This document shows positions 8,892 to 18,390 of a stretch of 64,000 bases of DNA, in pieces. Within the stretch, counting starts at the first letter, position 1. Every line of letters starts with the position of its first letter. The position numbers and the translations under genes were made by a program. The notes below the pieces were generated by a model. It was not told the origin of the DNA. It did not search any database and worked only from the letters and a program-made list of their open reading frames with translations. The stretch is from JAHDCJ01 sp039028895 (GTDB lineage: Bacteria > Bacteroidota > Bacteroidia > Chitinophagales > Saprospiraceae): assembly GCA_039028895.1 (NCBI GenBank), contig JBCCHF010000007.1, forward strand, positions 150,441 to 214,440. Direction: 5' to 3'.

Positions 8892-8945
8892 AAAAAAAGC
8901 CGACAAAGAATAGGGCAAGTTTAAACTTGCCCTATTCTTTGTCGG
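8892..8945 (-). terminator. Intrinsic terminator with a 46-bp perfect palindrome
   Basis: Bases 8900-8945 are a perfect inverted repeat with no mismatch (arms start CCGACAAAGAATAGGGCAAG, centre GTTTAAAC). On the minus strand it is followed directly by C and seven T residues (8898-8892). It lies 46 bases after the stop of the SDR gene, so it ends the AraC-DUF4345-SDR direction of transcription and insulates the monooxygenase gene. The stem is unusually long and perfect for an intrinsic terminator. Confidence 0.85.
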
Positions 8946-8990
8946 TAACATTTCTTCCTGGCCTGTCTTAGCACAGGTTGTTCTTGATGT

Positions 8991-9914
8991 TTAATTCATG
9001 AATTTTTGAATGGCTTTAAAGGCATTGTCCTGAAAAATCTCATTTTTAAGGTCAGGAAAAATGGAGCTCTGATCAACAAGCGGGCCTACTAAAATATGCT
9101 CTTTGCTTCCGTAGAAACCACCAGATTTGAGGGAAGCATTTGATATGGCATCCACGAAACGTTTCGCCCCTTTTTCAAGGCTATGGGACAATCCCATCAA
9201 TGGCATGAGTATTGGCATCCCAATATATTTGAACATGATGCGCTGCAAAAACGGAAGGTCGTCAAATCCTTGTGTACCGCGGGTGCCTCCCGGACTGACT
9301 GAGATAAATCTGATTCCAGGATTTTTGCGTGCCATGGAAGATATCCACATGGTGCCACCATATTTGACGGCCCCATATACCTCCATCGGATCAAAATTTT
9401 CTTTGTAGTAAGTACCATCAAAAATGCTTGCGAACTCTTCAGTTGATGAGGTTTTTAATGCCGGCCTTTTCATGCCCATTTTCTTTATGCCTCTTGCTGC
9501 TTCAGAGCTGGCGAACAAGGCCACATTTTTCAACTTATTAGCTTTGATCAATTCATCGACCAGTACAACATGACCAAGAAGGTTGGTGGCCGTAATATTA
9601 GTTACCCCGTCTTTGGTTAGTTGTTCCGGGTTTTTCCCACCGACACCTCCGGCATTCATGATCAGAGCGTCAATTGGTTCTTTCAGGTCGGCTACAGCTT
9701 TTTTAACCGAATCGGTTTCCGAAACATCCATGATAACGATTTCGAAGATGGATCTTCCAGTTGACTCTTCCAGTGACTTTTTGGCGTTTATAGCTTTGAC
9801 TTCGTTTCTGCAAGCGAGGTAAACCTTTTCTGTTTGTACTTTATTGGCAAGTTGCCGTGCTGTTTCTTTCCCAATGCCTGCATTGGCACCGGTAATCATT
9901 ATTATTTTGTTCAT
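8991..9914 (-). CDS. Short-chain dehydrogenase/reductase (SDR)
   Basis: A 307-residue NAD(P)-dependent oxidoreductase. The nucleotide motif TGANAGIG is at residues 8-15, the structural NAG in IMNAGG, and the catalytic pair in YGAVK is about Y179 and K183. The length and the C-terminal extension resemble protochlorophyllide-reductase/retinol-dehydrogenase-like SDRs used on hydrophobic alcohols or ketones. It lies 18 bases downstream of a DUF4345 membrane protein and downstream of an AraC regulator, all on the minus strand, and is closed by a strong terminator. Confidence 0.9.
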   Translation of the reverse strand: MNKIIMITGANAGIGKETARQLANKVQTEKVYLACRNEVKAINAKKSLEESTGRSIFEIVIMDVSETDSVKKAVADLKEPIDALIMNAGGVGGKNPEQLTKDGVTNITATNLLGHVVLVDELIKANKLKNVALFASSEAARGIKKMGMKRPALKTSSTEEFASIFDGTYYKENFDPMEVYGAVKYGGTMWISSMARKNPGIRFISVSPGGTRGTQGFDDLPFLQRIMFKYIGMPILMPLMGLSHSLEKGAKRFVDAISNASLKSGGFYGSKEHILVGPLVDQSSIFPDLKNEIFQDNAFKAIQKFMN

Positions 9915-9932
9915 GGCTATGGATTTTGTTTT

Positions 9933-10364
9933 TTAATGAAATGAATAATTACTGGCGTCATTTTTTCCGGCATTAGAATTTTTATGGGCCAAGAATAGGA
10001 TAGCACCAGTTATGCCCAGGACAAACTCGAGACCAGTGGCCATTACCATGTCCTGCACGGGCATTCCGTCAAGGAGGATGCTTAACAATCTTCCAAGGCC
10101 AAGAGACAAAAAGACCACAGCAGATAGCAAAACGGCAGTAAAACGAATTGATTTCACCAAGGCACCAGAAAAAATGAGAATCCCAAATGCAAGGATCATC
10201 GCTGCTGAAGCTCTGAAATCATTAAGTAGACTTGCATTACCTGCAAGGTCAATTCCTGCCGCAGCTTTTATGTCAACAGGTAAGAATAAAGTAGCGCCTC
10301 CTATGAGCGTCAACAACAAACCGGCAATGATGAGATAGATCTTTAAGACTTTACGATTCTTCAT
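9933..10364 (-). CDS. DUF4345-like small integral membrane protein
   Basis: A 143-residue protein with four hydrophobic segments (about residues 8-28, 50-68, 72-92 and 105-125). The segment SLGLGRLLSILLDGMP is characteristic of DUF4345/DoxX-like small membrane proteins. The role is unknown. Such proteins often sit next to a redox enzyme and a regulator, as here between an AraC protein and an SDR. A 15-base palindrome lies just upstream of its start. Confidence 0.75.
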   Translation of the reverse strand: MKNRKVLKIYLIIAGLLLTLIGGATLFLPVDIKAAAGIDLAGNASLLNDFRASAAMILAFGILIFSGALVKSIRFTAVLLSAVVFLSLGLGRLLSILLDGMPVQDMVMATGLEFVLGITGAILFLAHKNSNAGKNDASNYSFH

Positions 10365-10378
10365 GATATTGTTCTTTT

Positions 10379-10393
10379 TTTGTTCAGAACAAA
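10379..10393. promoter_or_regulatory. 15-base palindrome upstream of the DUF4345 gene
   Basis: TTTGTTC-A-GAACAAA is a perfect 7+1+7 palindrome 15 bases upstream of the start codon at 10364 and about 55 bases downstream of the AraC gene stop. Its position suggests an operator overlapping a promoter of the DUF4345-SDR pair. AraC proteins usually prefer direct repeats, so linking it to the neighbouring regulator would be speculation. Confidence 0.35.
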
Positions 10394-10447
10394 GATCAGT
10401 GGAGAATGAAGAACCAGTTTTACGTTTTAGCTCAAAGGTTTTGCATT

Positions 10448-11284
10448 TTAGCTCAGGCGGAATTCAGAGGGTGATTTCCCGTATTTAGCCGTAAAATTTC
10501 TATGGAAAGTGGTTAATGTATCGAATCCAACATCGTAAGCGATATCCGAAATCCTTGCATTTCCCGATTTGAGTAATTCTGCAGCTTTTTCCACTTTTTT
10601 TCTGTTAATGTATCGCTTTGGACTTTCATTGAATATGTCTTTAAACTTTCGCTTGAATGATGAAATACTCAGATGTGCCAGTGCTGCCAGTTCATCTAAT
10701 GACAAGTTAGCGTAAAGGTTGTGTTTGATCACCGATCTAAAGTCTGCATCTTTGGGTTGGAACAAAGCTGCAAGGAAGTCAAGTTGAGAAGGTGCCTGTT
10801 GAGATTTGGTCATGAGCAGCACAAATTCCTTCAATTTGGTTTTAACGATGCTTTCATCGGCCAATTCAGGCGCATCAAGTAAAATGTTTATGCTCTCCCG
10901 GTAGTTGTCAAGAAGACGATCAATCTGGACTTGTTTCAGATTATAGTCTATTTTGTAATTGGAAGTTGAAAGATCAAACTCAAAAAGGTCTTGAACTAAA
11001 GAAGGATAGAGAAAAACGCCAACAGATTCAATGCCTTCTTCACATAACTGCTTATTCTCTGTTGGTTCAAAAAAATAATTGAGGCATTTTGCCAACATGC
11101 CAGTGTCTTTGTTCAGCAGCAGATAATCCTCAGGAGCTCGAATGTTTACCTTGCCTTTATTGACAAACATGAAACAGGCTTCCCTTTCAACATAATGTTT
11201 TAGAGATCTGTTGAAAAATGGCATTGACAACCTGATAAAAACGATTCGATCTTTATATTTTATGACTTGTTCCTTGAATTCCAC
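10448..11284 (-). CDS. AraC family transcriptional regulator
   Basis: A 278-residue protein. The N-terminal half is a cupin-like sensor region (FVNKGKVNIRAPEDYLLL). The C-terminal 100 residues carry the paired helix-turn-helix of the AraC family: LSLDELAALAHLSISSFKRKF, then RISDIAYDVGFDTLTTFHRN and the terminal YGKSPSEFR signature. The DUF4345 and SDR genes follow on the same strand and are plausible targets. The ligand is unknown. Confidence 0.92.
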   Translation of the reverse strand: MEFKEQVIKYKDRIVFIRLSMPFFNRSLKHYVEREACFMFVNKGKVNIRAPEDYLLLNKDTGMLAKCLNYFFEPTENKQLCEEGIESVGVFLYPSLVQDLFEFDLSTSNYKIDYNLKQVQIDRLLDNYRESINILLDAPELADESIVKTKLKEFVLLMTKSQQAPSQLDFLAALFQPKDADFRSVIKHNLYANLSLDELAALAHLSISSFKRKFKDIFNESPKRYINRKKVEKAAELLKSGNARISDIAYDVGFDTLTTFHRNFTAKYGKSPSEFRLS

Positions 11285-11309
11285 TTTTTGAAGTTATCAT
11301 GTTAACAAG

Positions 11310-12908
11310 TTAAATCTTATTCAAAAATCTTACAATTTCATCTTCTTCGTTCAGTCCCAGTTTTTTCCTCAGTCTATACCGCGCCATTTTTACTGCATTG
11401 TCTGAAACGCCTCGTATGGTTGCAATTTCCTTGTTTTGTAGGTTGAGTCGTAATAATCCACAGAGGATGACATCTTTAACAGAAAGGTCGGGGAATCGTT
11501 TGTTTAGCCTGTGGTTGAAATCAAAATGAATTTCGTTTACATTTTGTTGGAAGGCATCAAGTCCTTCATTAATCCTGAGATGGGAAATAATGGACAGTCG
11601 AAGCTGCCGAAGTTTATCACTGGCGGATTTCGGAATCTTTGTGTGGTCAATGCTGTCCAGTGAAGTCATCATGTCATTTGAGAATTGGTTTTTCTGAACG
11701 ATATCCAGCGCAAAGTCAGTCAGCCGGTTTGTTTTAAAGGCCAGTTCTTCTTTAGTGCTATTTATTTGTTCCTGTTTTCTTCGGATTTTATCGCGCATCT
11801 TGCTGAAGATCAAAATAGCCAGCAAAGCCAATACTGCAAGACCTCCACCGAGTATCCAAAGCTGAAGTTGCTGTATCCGTTTTTCCTGCTGTAATTCTAA
11901 AATCTTGCGTTCCTTGAGCTCGGTTTCAAATTTGATTTCGAGATCTGCAATCCTGGCTTGGGTTTGTTCTCCTATTACCGAATCTCTCAGGAAATGGTAT
12001 TTTTTGAAATAGTCGAGAGCCTCGGCAGGTTGCCCGCTTTTGAGATAAGTGTCTGACATATCCTTATAGGTATCGTAGACAATACGTTTCCAGTTGTATT
12101 TCAAGGCTGAATCAACACAGGCCTGGTAGTTGTCGAAAGCCTTTTCGTATTCGCCCATAAGGTGATAGGCATAGCCCAGGTTGCCGTGGCACATGGCAAT
12201 GGAACGAACTTCATTTAATGCCTTGTGGTAGTTAAGGGATTTGTTAATGTAGGGTAACGCCATTTCACCCTTGCCTTGCATGAGATATATGTAGCTGATA
12301 TTGAGATTGCTTCTTGCAACCTCATCCTCTTTCCCAATATTTTCAAATAATTTGCGGGCTTTAAAGTAGTTTTCAAGGCCCTTTTCGTAGTCTTTTGATT
12401 GCATGGCAATACTGCCAAGGGTGCCTATAGTCCGAGCCTGTTCAAAAACATAATTTTCTGCTTTGAAAATTTCACTCGCTTCTACGATAAGCGATTCTGC
12501 TTTGTCCAAGCGACCCAGCCTGAGATAGACATTGCTCAAGTGCTGTAAGCCATAGGCCTTTAACATAAGGCTATCCATTTCTACGCTAAGATTTACAGAT
12601 TCCTGGTAAGCTTCAATGGCTTCCTGCATTTCATTTTGACTAAAATGGAAATACCCAAGTCCCTCGAGTGTGAAGTATTCTCCGGATTTGTATCCCCTAT
12701 CCCGGGTTAGTTCAAGAGTTTCTTTCAACATTTTCAAAGCTTTTTCGGGATCATCGGACTGTATGTCCAACGCCTTTTGGCGGCGATTAATAACTGTATC
12801 GGCTAAAGGGTGCTGGGCAAAAGCTTCGCTGAGAAAACAAATCAGCATCGAGGTAAGCAGTATGCTTTTAGTCAGAGAAATGTAATTAAATGGCATAAGA
12901 ACATTCAT
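11310..12908 (-). CDS. Exported TPR protein with transmembrane segment and C-terminal LuxR/GerE-like HTH
   Basis: The open frame extends to 13097, but the ATG at 12908 (MNVLMPFNYI...) gives a proper signal peptide ending EAFAQ and avoids overlap with the divergent gene at 13015; an ATG at 12896 is an alternative. The protein then has about 532 residues: a periplasmic TPR array (repeated GLGYFHFSQNEMQEAI- and YAYHLMGEYEKAFDN-like units), one membrane helix (LWILGGGLAVLALLAILIF, about residue 350), a cytosolic coiled coil, and a C-terminal helix-turn-helix (LNLQNKEIATIRGVSDNAVK) near residue 500. This TPR-TM-HTH design is common in Bacteroidota and lets periplasmic binding control transcription. 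The divergent metalloprotease gene is the obvious candidate target. Confidence 0.85.
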   Translation of the reverse strand: MNVLMPFNYISLTKSILLTSMLICFLSEAFAQHPLADTVINRRQKALDIQSDDPEKALKMLKETLELTRDRGYKSGEYFTLEGLGYFHFSQNEMQEAIEAYQESVNLSVEMDSLMLKAYGLQHLSNVYLRLGRLDKAESLIVEASEIFKAENYVFEQARTIGTLGSIAMQSKDYEKGLENYFKARKLFENIGKEDEVARSNLNISYIYLMQGKGEMALPYINKSLNYHKALNEVRSIAMCHGNLGYAYHLMGEYEKAFDNYQACVDSALKYNWKRIVYDTYKDMSDTYLKSGQPAEALDYFKKYHFLRDSVIGEQTQARIADLEIKFETELKERKILELQQEKRIQQLQLWILGGGLAVLALLAILIFSKMRDKIRRKQEQINSTKEELAFKTNRLTDFALDIVQKNQFSNDMMTSLDSIDHTKIPKSASDKLRQLRLSIISHLRINEGLDAFQQNVNEIHFDFNHRLNKRFPDLSVKDVILCGLLRLNLQNKEIATIRGVSDNAVKMARYRLRKKLGLNEEDEIVRFLNKI

Positions 12909-13014
12909 TTTCCGGGTTTGTAGGCATGGTGTAGGTGCAGAAAAAGACAGTTGAAATGCGAACTGTTGCAAATTGAAGGAGATAAATTCCAAAAATCCTT
13001 CAACCTGAAACAAC

Positions 13015-16000
13015 ATGTTAAATTTAACTCGATTATTCGTTTTTGCCCTATTGATTTTTTCATTGGGTGTAAATGCCCAGCATTCCGGACTTTCCAATTC
13101 ACGTCATAATTCCGGAAAGGAAAACAATCTTTTAACCGCAATATGGGAAGAGGCTTCGACAAAACAAGACAAACTTGAACCCCGGGCACAAAGCCATTTA
13201 CCTTCATCATTTAGGTTATTATCAGTGAATACTGAGGCTGTTGAAGCCATCCTTGACATGCCTTTGGCAATTCAATACAGCTTTGATCTTCCGCTTCCAG
13301 ATGGCGATGTGGAAAGGTTTGAACTGACCCCCGCACAGGTAATGCACCCTGGCCTGGCAACAAAATTCCCTTTCATCAGGACGTTTAGCGGGAGGTCAGT
13401 TCAAAACCCTTCTTCAATAATGAAGTTGGTGATTTCTCCGCAGGAGATACACGCCTTTGCCTTTACCGAGGCTGGTGCCGTCTTTGTAGAAAAAGAAAAG
13501 ATTGGTAACAAAACGTATCACATCAGTTATTTCCATAAAGACAAAAAAACACAACGTGTATATTGCGGAGCTGAGGAACCCGGAATAGGTGTGCCTGATG
13601 ATATTATCGAAAGCAACAGACCAAGAATAATCAAGCCCGCAATGGAGTTCTCAAAATCCAATACGGTGCATGCCCTGGGCAGCGAGGTGAGGACCTATCG
13701 CTTTGGTTGTACAATGCCCGGTGAGATTACTACTGCACTGGGTGGGGCAACTGCTGCAATGATCAGGGTGGTCAACATTGTCAGCGACCTGAATCTATTG
13801 CTGGAAACCAACCTTTGCATGAGCCTGGAGTTGATTCCAGATAACGATCTATTGATTTTTACTGACGCAAGTACCGATCCTTTCTCAGGAGTTAGTCTGA
13901 ATACCTGGATGGAAGAAAACAGGCTTTATATGGTCAACACGATCGGGGCAGCCAATTTTGACTTGGGGCATGTGATCAGTCCGCTTAACGGAGGGGTGGC
14001 CTATGTAGGTGTGACCTGTTTTGACAATTATAAAGGAGGTGGTACCAGTCCTAATAGTATTGAAACGATTGCCCATGAAATAGGGCATCAGCTAGGTGCC
14101 TCTCATACTTTTAATTATTGTAATAGCACAGGCGGTGGATATGAACCAGGTAGCGGGAATACGAGCATGAGTTACTATGGTCTTTGTCCGGGAAATAATA
14201 TGCCTGGTGGCGAACTGGTTCAATATCATGCGTACTCTTTTGAACAAATCACTGAATATCGCAACGGATACGGGAGCAATTGTGGTAATGTAACAATGAC
14301 TGGGAATACCCCTCCTGTAGTCTCCGTACCAGCAAGCGGATTTACCATTCCAGTTTCAACGCCCTTTAAACTCGAAGGTACGGTCAATGATGATAGTCCA
14401 ACCCCGGCCTTGACCTATCTTTGGGAGCAAATGGACCTGGGCTCTAATTCTACCCCTCCATACAATCCAACAGGGAATGCGCCCATTTTCCGATCATATC
14501 CATACAGTAATAGCCCTTCCCGGACATTTCCGGAATTACAGAAGATTATCAATGGTACTGCGGATGTTGGAGAAATATTACCTACCTACAACCGTGAACT
14601 GAATTTCAGATATATGGTCCACGATAATCATCCCGGGGGTGGAGGAGTTGATTATGGGGAGATCATGTTTTTCGCAGATGAAAGCGCTGGCCCTTTTGAG
14701 GTGGCTGTTCCAAACGGGCCGGTTACAGTTTGGTCGCCAGGTCAAACGCGGACGGTGGAATGGATTGTGGCAAACACAGACCTCGCGCCGGTTTCCTGTG
14801 GAATTGTGAACATACTGATTTCATACGATGGGGGGTACACCTATCCTGATACTTTGGCTACGGGTGTTCCCAACGACGGGTCACATGATGTCGTTGTGCC
14901 TTCAACACCGGGTACGCAAACGCGGGTCAGAGTAGAAGCTGCGGATAACATTTTCTTTGATGTTTCTGATCAGGACTTTGAGATCGTACCTTCTACTGTT
15001 CATGATTTTATGCTGGAGGTCAGTCCGGCCAGTCAGAAGGTATGTGTGGCCAGCAGTAGTAGTGTAAATTTTGAAATCGAGACTTTTGCAATGGGGTCGT
15101 TTACCAATTCACTGGACCTGACGGTTAGCGGCCTACCTTCAGGGGCAACAGTTAGCGTTTCTTCTTCTGTCAATGCTTCTTCGTCTTCAACGCTGACCAT
15201 AAGCAATTTGAATGCTGTTTCTCCAGGACAATATCCGATTACGTTATCGGCAACAGAAACCGGAGGCGGGATATCGCATTCTGAAGAGGTTTACCTGATC
15301 GTAAGCGGGGTTAATGAAACCCTTCCGGGAAAGGCGATGAGCTTCGATGGTGATGAACAGGTCAGTATTCCCAATACGGGTAATGATTATCAATTCGGAT
15401 CAGACAGGAATTTCAGTTTTGACTTATGGATGAGATCAACCTCTACTGCAAACACCGATGTAATGCTGGCAAAAAAAGACTGGTCGTGGACACTATTTGC
15501 CGGGTGGCTGGTTGACTTGCGATTCGGAAAACCAAGGTTTATTATAGCAGATGGGAACGACAGGGAGATTTTGCAAGCTTCGAACACTTATAATGACGGT
15601 GAATGGCATCACATCGCAGGTACGCTTAACCGAAATGGACAGGATGTCATGCGTCTTTATGTTGATGGCGTTTTGGTAGACGAAGACAATTCATTCACAG
15701 TTGGGAGCATCAGCAATGATGAGATCATTTCCATGGGAAGCGATAGCAATAATGATTATAATTTTGAGGGTCGGATTGAAGAAGTCAGGATCTGGAACAA
15801 AGCACTTGATATTATCGAAATCAGAGAATTGATGCACCTCGTCACAGATGCCTGCGATCCCGATTTAATTTCTTGTTGGCAGTTTAACGGTAATGATGTC
15901 AATGTGCTGGACAAAGCCGGACATTATAACGGAACTCTAAATGGCGCTATGAGGGTTACTTCATCCTGTCCAATTGGTCCTGGAGACGTAAATACCGCCT

Positions 16001-16962
16001 CAGAAGTTGCCGGAGTTGTTATTTTCCCGGAAGCTGAGGTAGGCGCAAATTATACCAATCAGGCAGGTGCATCTGTTACTACAACAAGGATCGACCTGAC
16101 TCCATATGGGAATGGAGGAATTGATCCCATGGCCTCGATACTTGATAATCAATATTGGGTGTTAAATAGATTTGAACAAATTGGCCCGCTGTCAGCTGCA
16201 TTGACATTTGGATTGTCTGAAGACGTTTCATTGGCCAATGCTGCTAATCCGGCAGTGTTTAGTCTTTATTCACGTGATTTTAACGCTGATGGGAGTTGGA
16301 CCTTCCTCGCAAACGCCATTTCTGCAGACGCGATAAATAATACGGTCACGTTTAATGATATTCAGCAATACGGACAATTCTTAATTACCCGGACACTCAA
16401 TTTTTTGCCACTTGATTTAATTGATTTTGATGTGCAACCACTTGACCTCTCAATTAAATTGAAATGGACAACCGCCTTTGAGGAAGATGTAGCCGGCTTT
16501 GAGATACGTCGTTCAGTTAATGGTAATGATCCATGGTTGATGATCGGTTGGGTAGATGCGAAAAACAGTTCAGAACAACAGCAATATTCATTTTCTGATA
16601 AGGATATTTTATTGAACACGGACTATTATTACAAGCTAAAGATCCATGATCTGGATGGCTCTTATTTTTATTCTGAAATCAAATCGGCCCGTGTAGAAGG
16701 GCAGGGTGAAGTCCGGTTTTTTCCAAATCCAAATACAGGGATACTTCAGGTGCAGGCTTTACTGAATCGCAGCCAGCGAATCGATATTGATCTGTTTGAT
16801 GTAAGTGGAAATCTCGTTTTTTCAAAGGCATTGGAAATTTCAACCGAACAAACCCATTCGGTAATCATCGGGGATATATTACCTGCCGGGGTTTACCTGG
16901 GGCGTGCAACAATAGGCGAAAATGTGTTTTTGCAAAAAATAATCCTGATAAAGGAAGAATAA
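13015..16962 (+). CDS. Secreted reprolysin-like zinc metalloprotease with LamG domain and T9SS tail
   Basis: A 1315-residue exported protein with a signal peptide ending VNAQ. A propeptide-like region precedes the catalytic domain, whose zinc site HEIGHQLGASH (H354, E355, H358, H364) is complete and followed by the metzincin Met-turn NTSMSYYG. Then come a PKD/Ig-like segment (TPFKLEGTVNDDSPTPALTY), further beta-sandwich domains, and a concanavalin/LamG domain at about 770-970 (FDLWMRS; DGEWHHIAGTLN; EVRIWNKAL). A fibronectin-like module (LIDFDVQPLDLSIKLKW) leads to the T9SS sorting domain from about 1234 (RFFPNPNTG). It likely degrades extracellular protein, with LamG aiding glycan or matrix binding. 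The 106-base divergent gap to the TPR/HTH gene must hold both promoters. Confidence 0.93.
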   Translation: MLNLTRLFVFALLIFSLGVNAQHSGLSNSRHNSGKENNLLTAIWEEASTKQDKLEPRAQSHLPSSFRLLSVNTEAVEAILDMPLAIQYSFDLPLPDGDVERFELTPAQVMHPGLATKFPFIRTFSGRSVQNPSSIMKLVISPQEIHAFAFTEAGAVFVEKEKIGNKTYHISYFHKDKKTQRVYCGAEEPGIGVPDDIIESNRPRIIKPAMEFSKSNTVHALGSEVRTYRFGCTMPGEITTALGGATAAMIRVVNIVSDLNLLLETNLCMSLELIPDNDLLIFTDASTDPFSGVSLNTWMEENRLYMVNTIGAANFDLGHVISPLNGGVAYVGVTCFDNYKGGGTSPNSIETIAHEIGHQLGASHTFNYCNSTGGGYEPGSGNTSMSYYGLCPGNNMPGGELVQYHAYSFEQITEYRNGYGSNCGNVTMTGNTPPVVSVPASGFTIPVSTPFKLEGTVNDDSPTPALTYLWEQMDLGSNSTPPYNPTGNAPIFRSYPYSNSPSRTFPELQKIINGTADVGEILPTYNRELNFRYMVHDNHPGGGGVDYGEIMFFADESAGPFEVAVPNGPVTVWSPGQTRTVEWIVANTDLAPVSCGIVNILISYDGGYTYPDTLATGVPNDGSHDVVVPSTPGTQTRVRVEAADNIFFDVSDQDFEIVPSTVHDFMLEVSPASQKVCVASSSSVNFEIETFAMGSFTNSLDLTVSGLPSGATVSVSSSVNASSSSTLTISNLNAVSPGQYPITLSATETGGGISHSEEVYLIVSGVNETLPGKAMSFDGDEQVSIPNTGNDYQFGSDRNFSFDLWMRSTSTANTDVMLAKKDWSWTLFAGWLVDLRFGKPRFIIADGNDREILQASNTYNDGEWHHIAGTLNRNGQDVMRLYVDGVLVDEDNSFTVGSISNDEIISMGSDSNNDYNFEGRIEEVRIWNKALDIIEIRELMHLVTDACDPDLISCWQFNGNDVNVLDKAGHYNGTLNGAMRVTSSCPIGPGDVNTASEVAGVVIFPEAEVGANYTNQAGASVTTTRIDLTPYGNGGIDPMASILDNQYWVLNRFEQIGPLSAALTFGLSEDVSLANAANPAVFSLYSRDFNADGSWTFLANAISADAINNTVTFNDIQQYGQFLITRTLNFLPLDLIDFDVQPLDLSIKLKWTTAFEEDVAGFEIRRSVNGNDPWLMIGWVDAKNSSEQQQYSFSDKDILLNTDYYYKLKIHDLDGSYFYSEIKSARVEGQGEVRFFPNPNTGILQVQALLNRSQRIDIDLFDVSGNLVFSKALEISTEQTHSVIIGDILPAGVYLGRATIGENVFLQKIILIKEE

Positions 16963-16985
16963 ACGTTAAGTCTGAACCCGCTTAT

Positions 16986-17681
16986 TTACTGTCCATAGAA
17001 TCGTTTCAACTTTTTGTTCATCATGTTGACGAGTTGTCTTGCATCTTTATCGACGACTAACATCCCGGTCTTTTTTACATAAAAGGGAAACGGGTCCCGG
17101 AGTTGGACAAATTGATCATCTTTAATCAACAAGGCCTCGAAGCCAGGATTGGGGCTTCCGTAGACTTTTTCTTTTCGCTCGAGGCCATTTTCGTCACGTG
17201 ACAGGTAATATCCTTCGAAGTATTTGTCTTGGTCTTGTTCGATGGGGCCGAACTCTGCGGTGAAGATGGTTTTGCCGTCCAATTTTATAGTGGTATCAAC
17301 TTCAAAATCTCGGTTGACAAATTCTACTTTGTCGAATTCTTTTGCTCTGATATGGTCGGAAAAGTGGCTAAAGAAAAAATAGGTTGGACAGAAATCAAAA
17401 TAGTTGTTGAAAGCCAGGATGATGGATCGGTTTGTCTTATTCAGCTTTTCCTGTCTTTTATCTGCTTGAGCATGCATGCCAGCTTCGCGTAATGCTTCTA
17501 TGGTTTTGCTTTTGGTTTTTAATCGCACAAGCAAAACGCCATCATGCAGGTCTTGAATTTGCTGAGCTGCGACCCTGGCATGGTTCATCTTTTTGGCTTT
17601 CCCTTTCGTCTTTAAAGTGTCTTGCCCAAACCCGATCTGAGGGAATAGAAAGAGAGATAGTAAGATCAAAAATTTATTCAT
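16986..17681 (-). CDS. Secreted protein of unknown function
   Basis: A 231-residue protein with a signal peptide (MNKFLILLSLFLFPQIGFGQ). The mature part starts with a Lys-rich segment (KTKGKAKKMNHARVAAQQ) and then DLHDGVLLVRLKTKS, with FCPTYFFFSHFSDH in the middle. Similar uncharacterised periplasmic proteins occur in other Bacteroidota as far as I recall. No domain or catalytic motif is recognised. It converges with the metalloprotease gene, 23 bases apart. Confidence 0.7.
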   Translation of the reverse strand: MNKFLILLSLFLFPQIGFGQDTLKTKGKAKKMNHARVAAQQIQDLHDGVLLVRLKTKSKTIEALREAGMHAQADKRQEKLNKTNRSIILAFNNYFDFCPTYFFFSHFSDHIRAKEFDKVEFVNRDFEVDTTIKLDGKTIFTAEFGPIEQDQDKYFEGYYLSRDENGLERKEKVYGSPNPGFEALLIKDDQFVQLRDPFPFYVKKTGMLVVDKDARQLVNMMNKKLKRFYGQ

Positions 17682-17714
17682 ATTGTTGATTTGTGGTTGA
17701 TAACTAATTTAATG

Positions 17715-18356
17715 TTAAGATGGATCAGGGAATACCAACTTAGTCCTTTTTTCCATTTCCTCTGCAATAACTCTTCCACTTTCATCCTGGGCCTTTAGTT
17801 TTTTTATGATGTTATTATAACTTTCAAGATCTCTATCCTGACTTAGCTTAAAGACGGTATCCATTTCGATAATTTCAATTTCAAAGGCTACGATCATCTT
17901 CATTAATCGCTTTGTGTAGTCAGCAGGAAGATTGTCATAAATGGTGGTGGATTGTTGATTATTCTTTTCAAAATGGAGCGTGGTCATTTTCAGAATATCG
18001 ATTAATGCATCATCATTCAGGAATCGCATAATGCCATTCGCGTGCACGCTCATATAATTCCAGGTGGACGGGGTGTGTGGATTGCTGTACCATGTCCCAC
18101 TTACATAGGTGTGATGTCCCGTGAAAACGACCAATACGTTCTCATTATGCAGGAAGGCCTTGTGATGGTCAGTGTTTTTCATGATATGACCTCTCAATAC
18201 TTTTTTCCCATTTATTTCCTCGAGAAATACAGGGATTTGAGTACCGATGGGTTTGTTTTGTGCATCACAACCCGATAAAAAGGCCAAAGGATATTTTGCA
18301 ATAAAATCAGTAATATCCTTTTCGTCCTTGGCTTTGTGATAGGGGAGGTTGTACAT
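17715..18356 (-). CDS. PaiB-type FMN-binding split-barrel protein
   Basis: A 213-residue protein of the PaiB/FMN-binding negative regulator family. Diagnostic blocks are YPLAFLSGCDAQNKPIGTQIP, RGHIMKNTDHHKAF, VVFTGHHTYVSGTWY and STWNYMSVHANG. In Bacillus PaiB represses sporulation and protease genes; in Bacteroidota the family is generally uncharacterised. It is likely cytosolic and flavin- or heme-binding. It follows the methyltransferase gene on the same strand after 34 bases. Confidence 0.88.
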   Translation of the reverse strand: MYNLPYHKAKDEKDITDFIAKYPLAFLSGCDAQNKPIGTQIPVFLEEINGKKVLRGHIMKNTDHHKAFLHNENVLVVFTGHHTYVSGTWYSNPHTPSTWNYMSVHANGIMRFLNDDALIDILKMTTLHFEKNNQQSTTIYDNLPADYTKRLMKMIVAFEIEIIEMDTVFKLSQDRDLESYNNIIKKLKAQDESGRVIAEEMEKRTKLVFPDPS

Positions 18357-18390
18357 GTTTTTATTGATTTATAAGCTATAAGGTAGTCTG

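Noticed and set aside
12909..13097. N-terminal extension of the TPR/HTH regulator
   Set aside because: It would overlap the divergent metalloprotease start; the ATG at 12908 gives a normal signal peptide.
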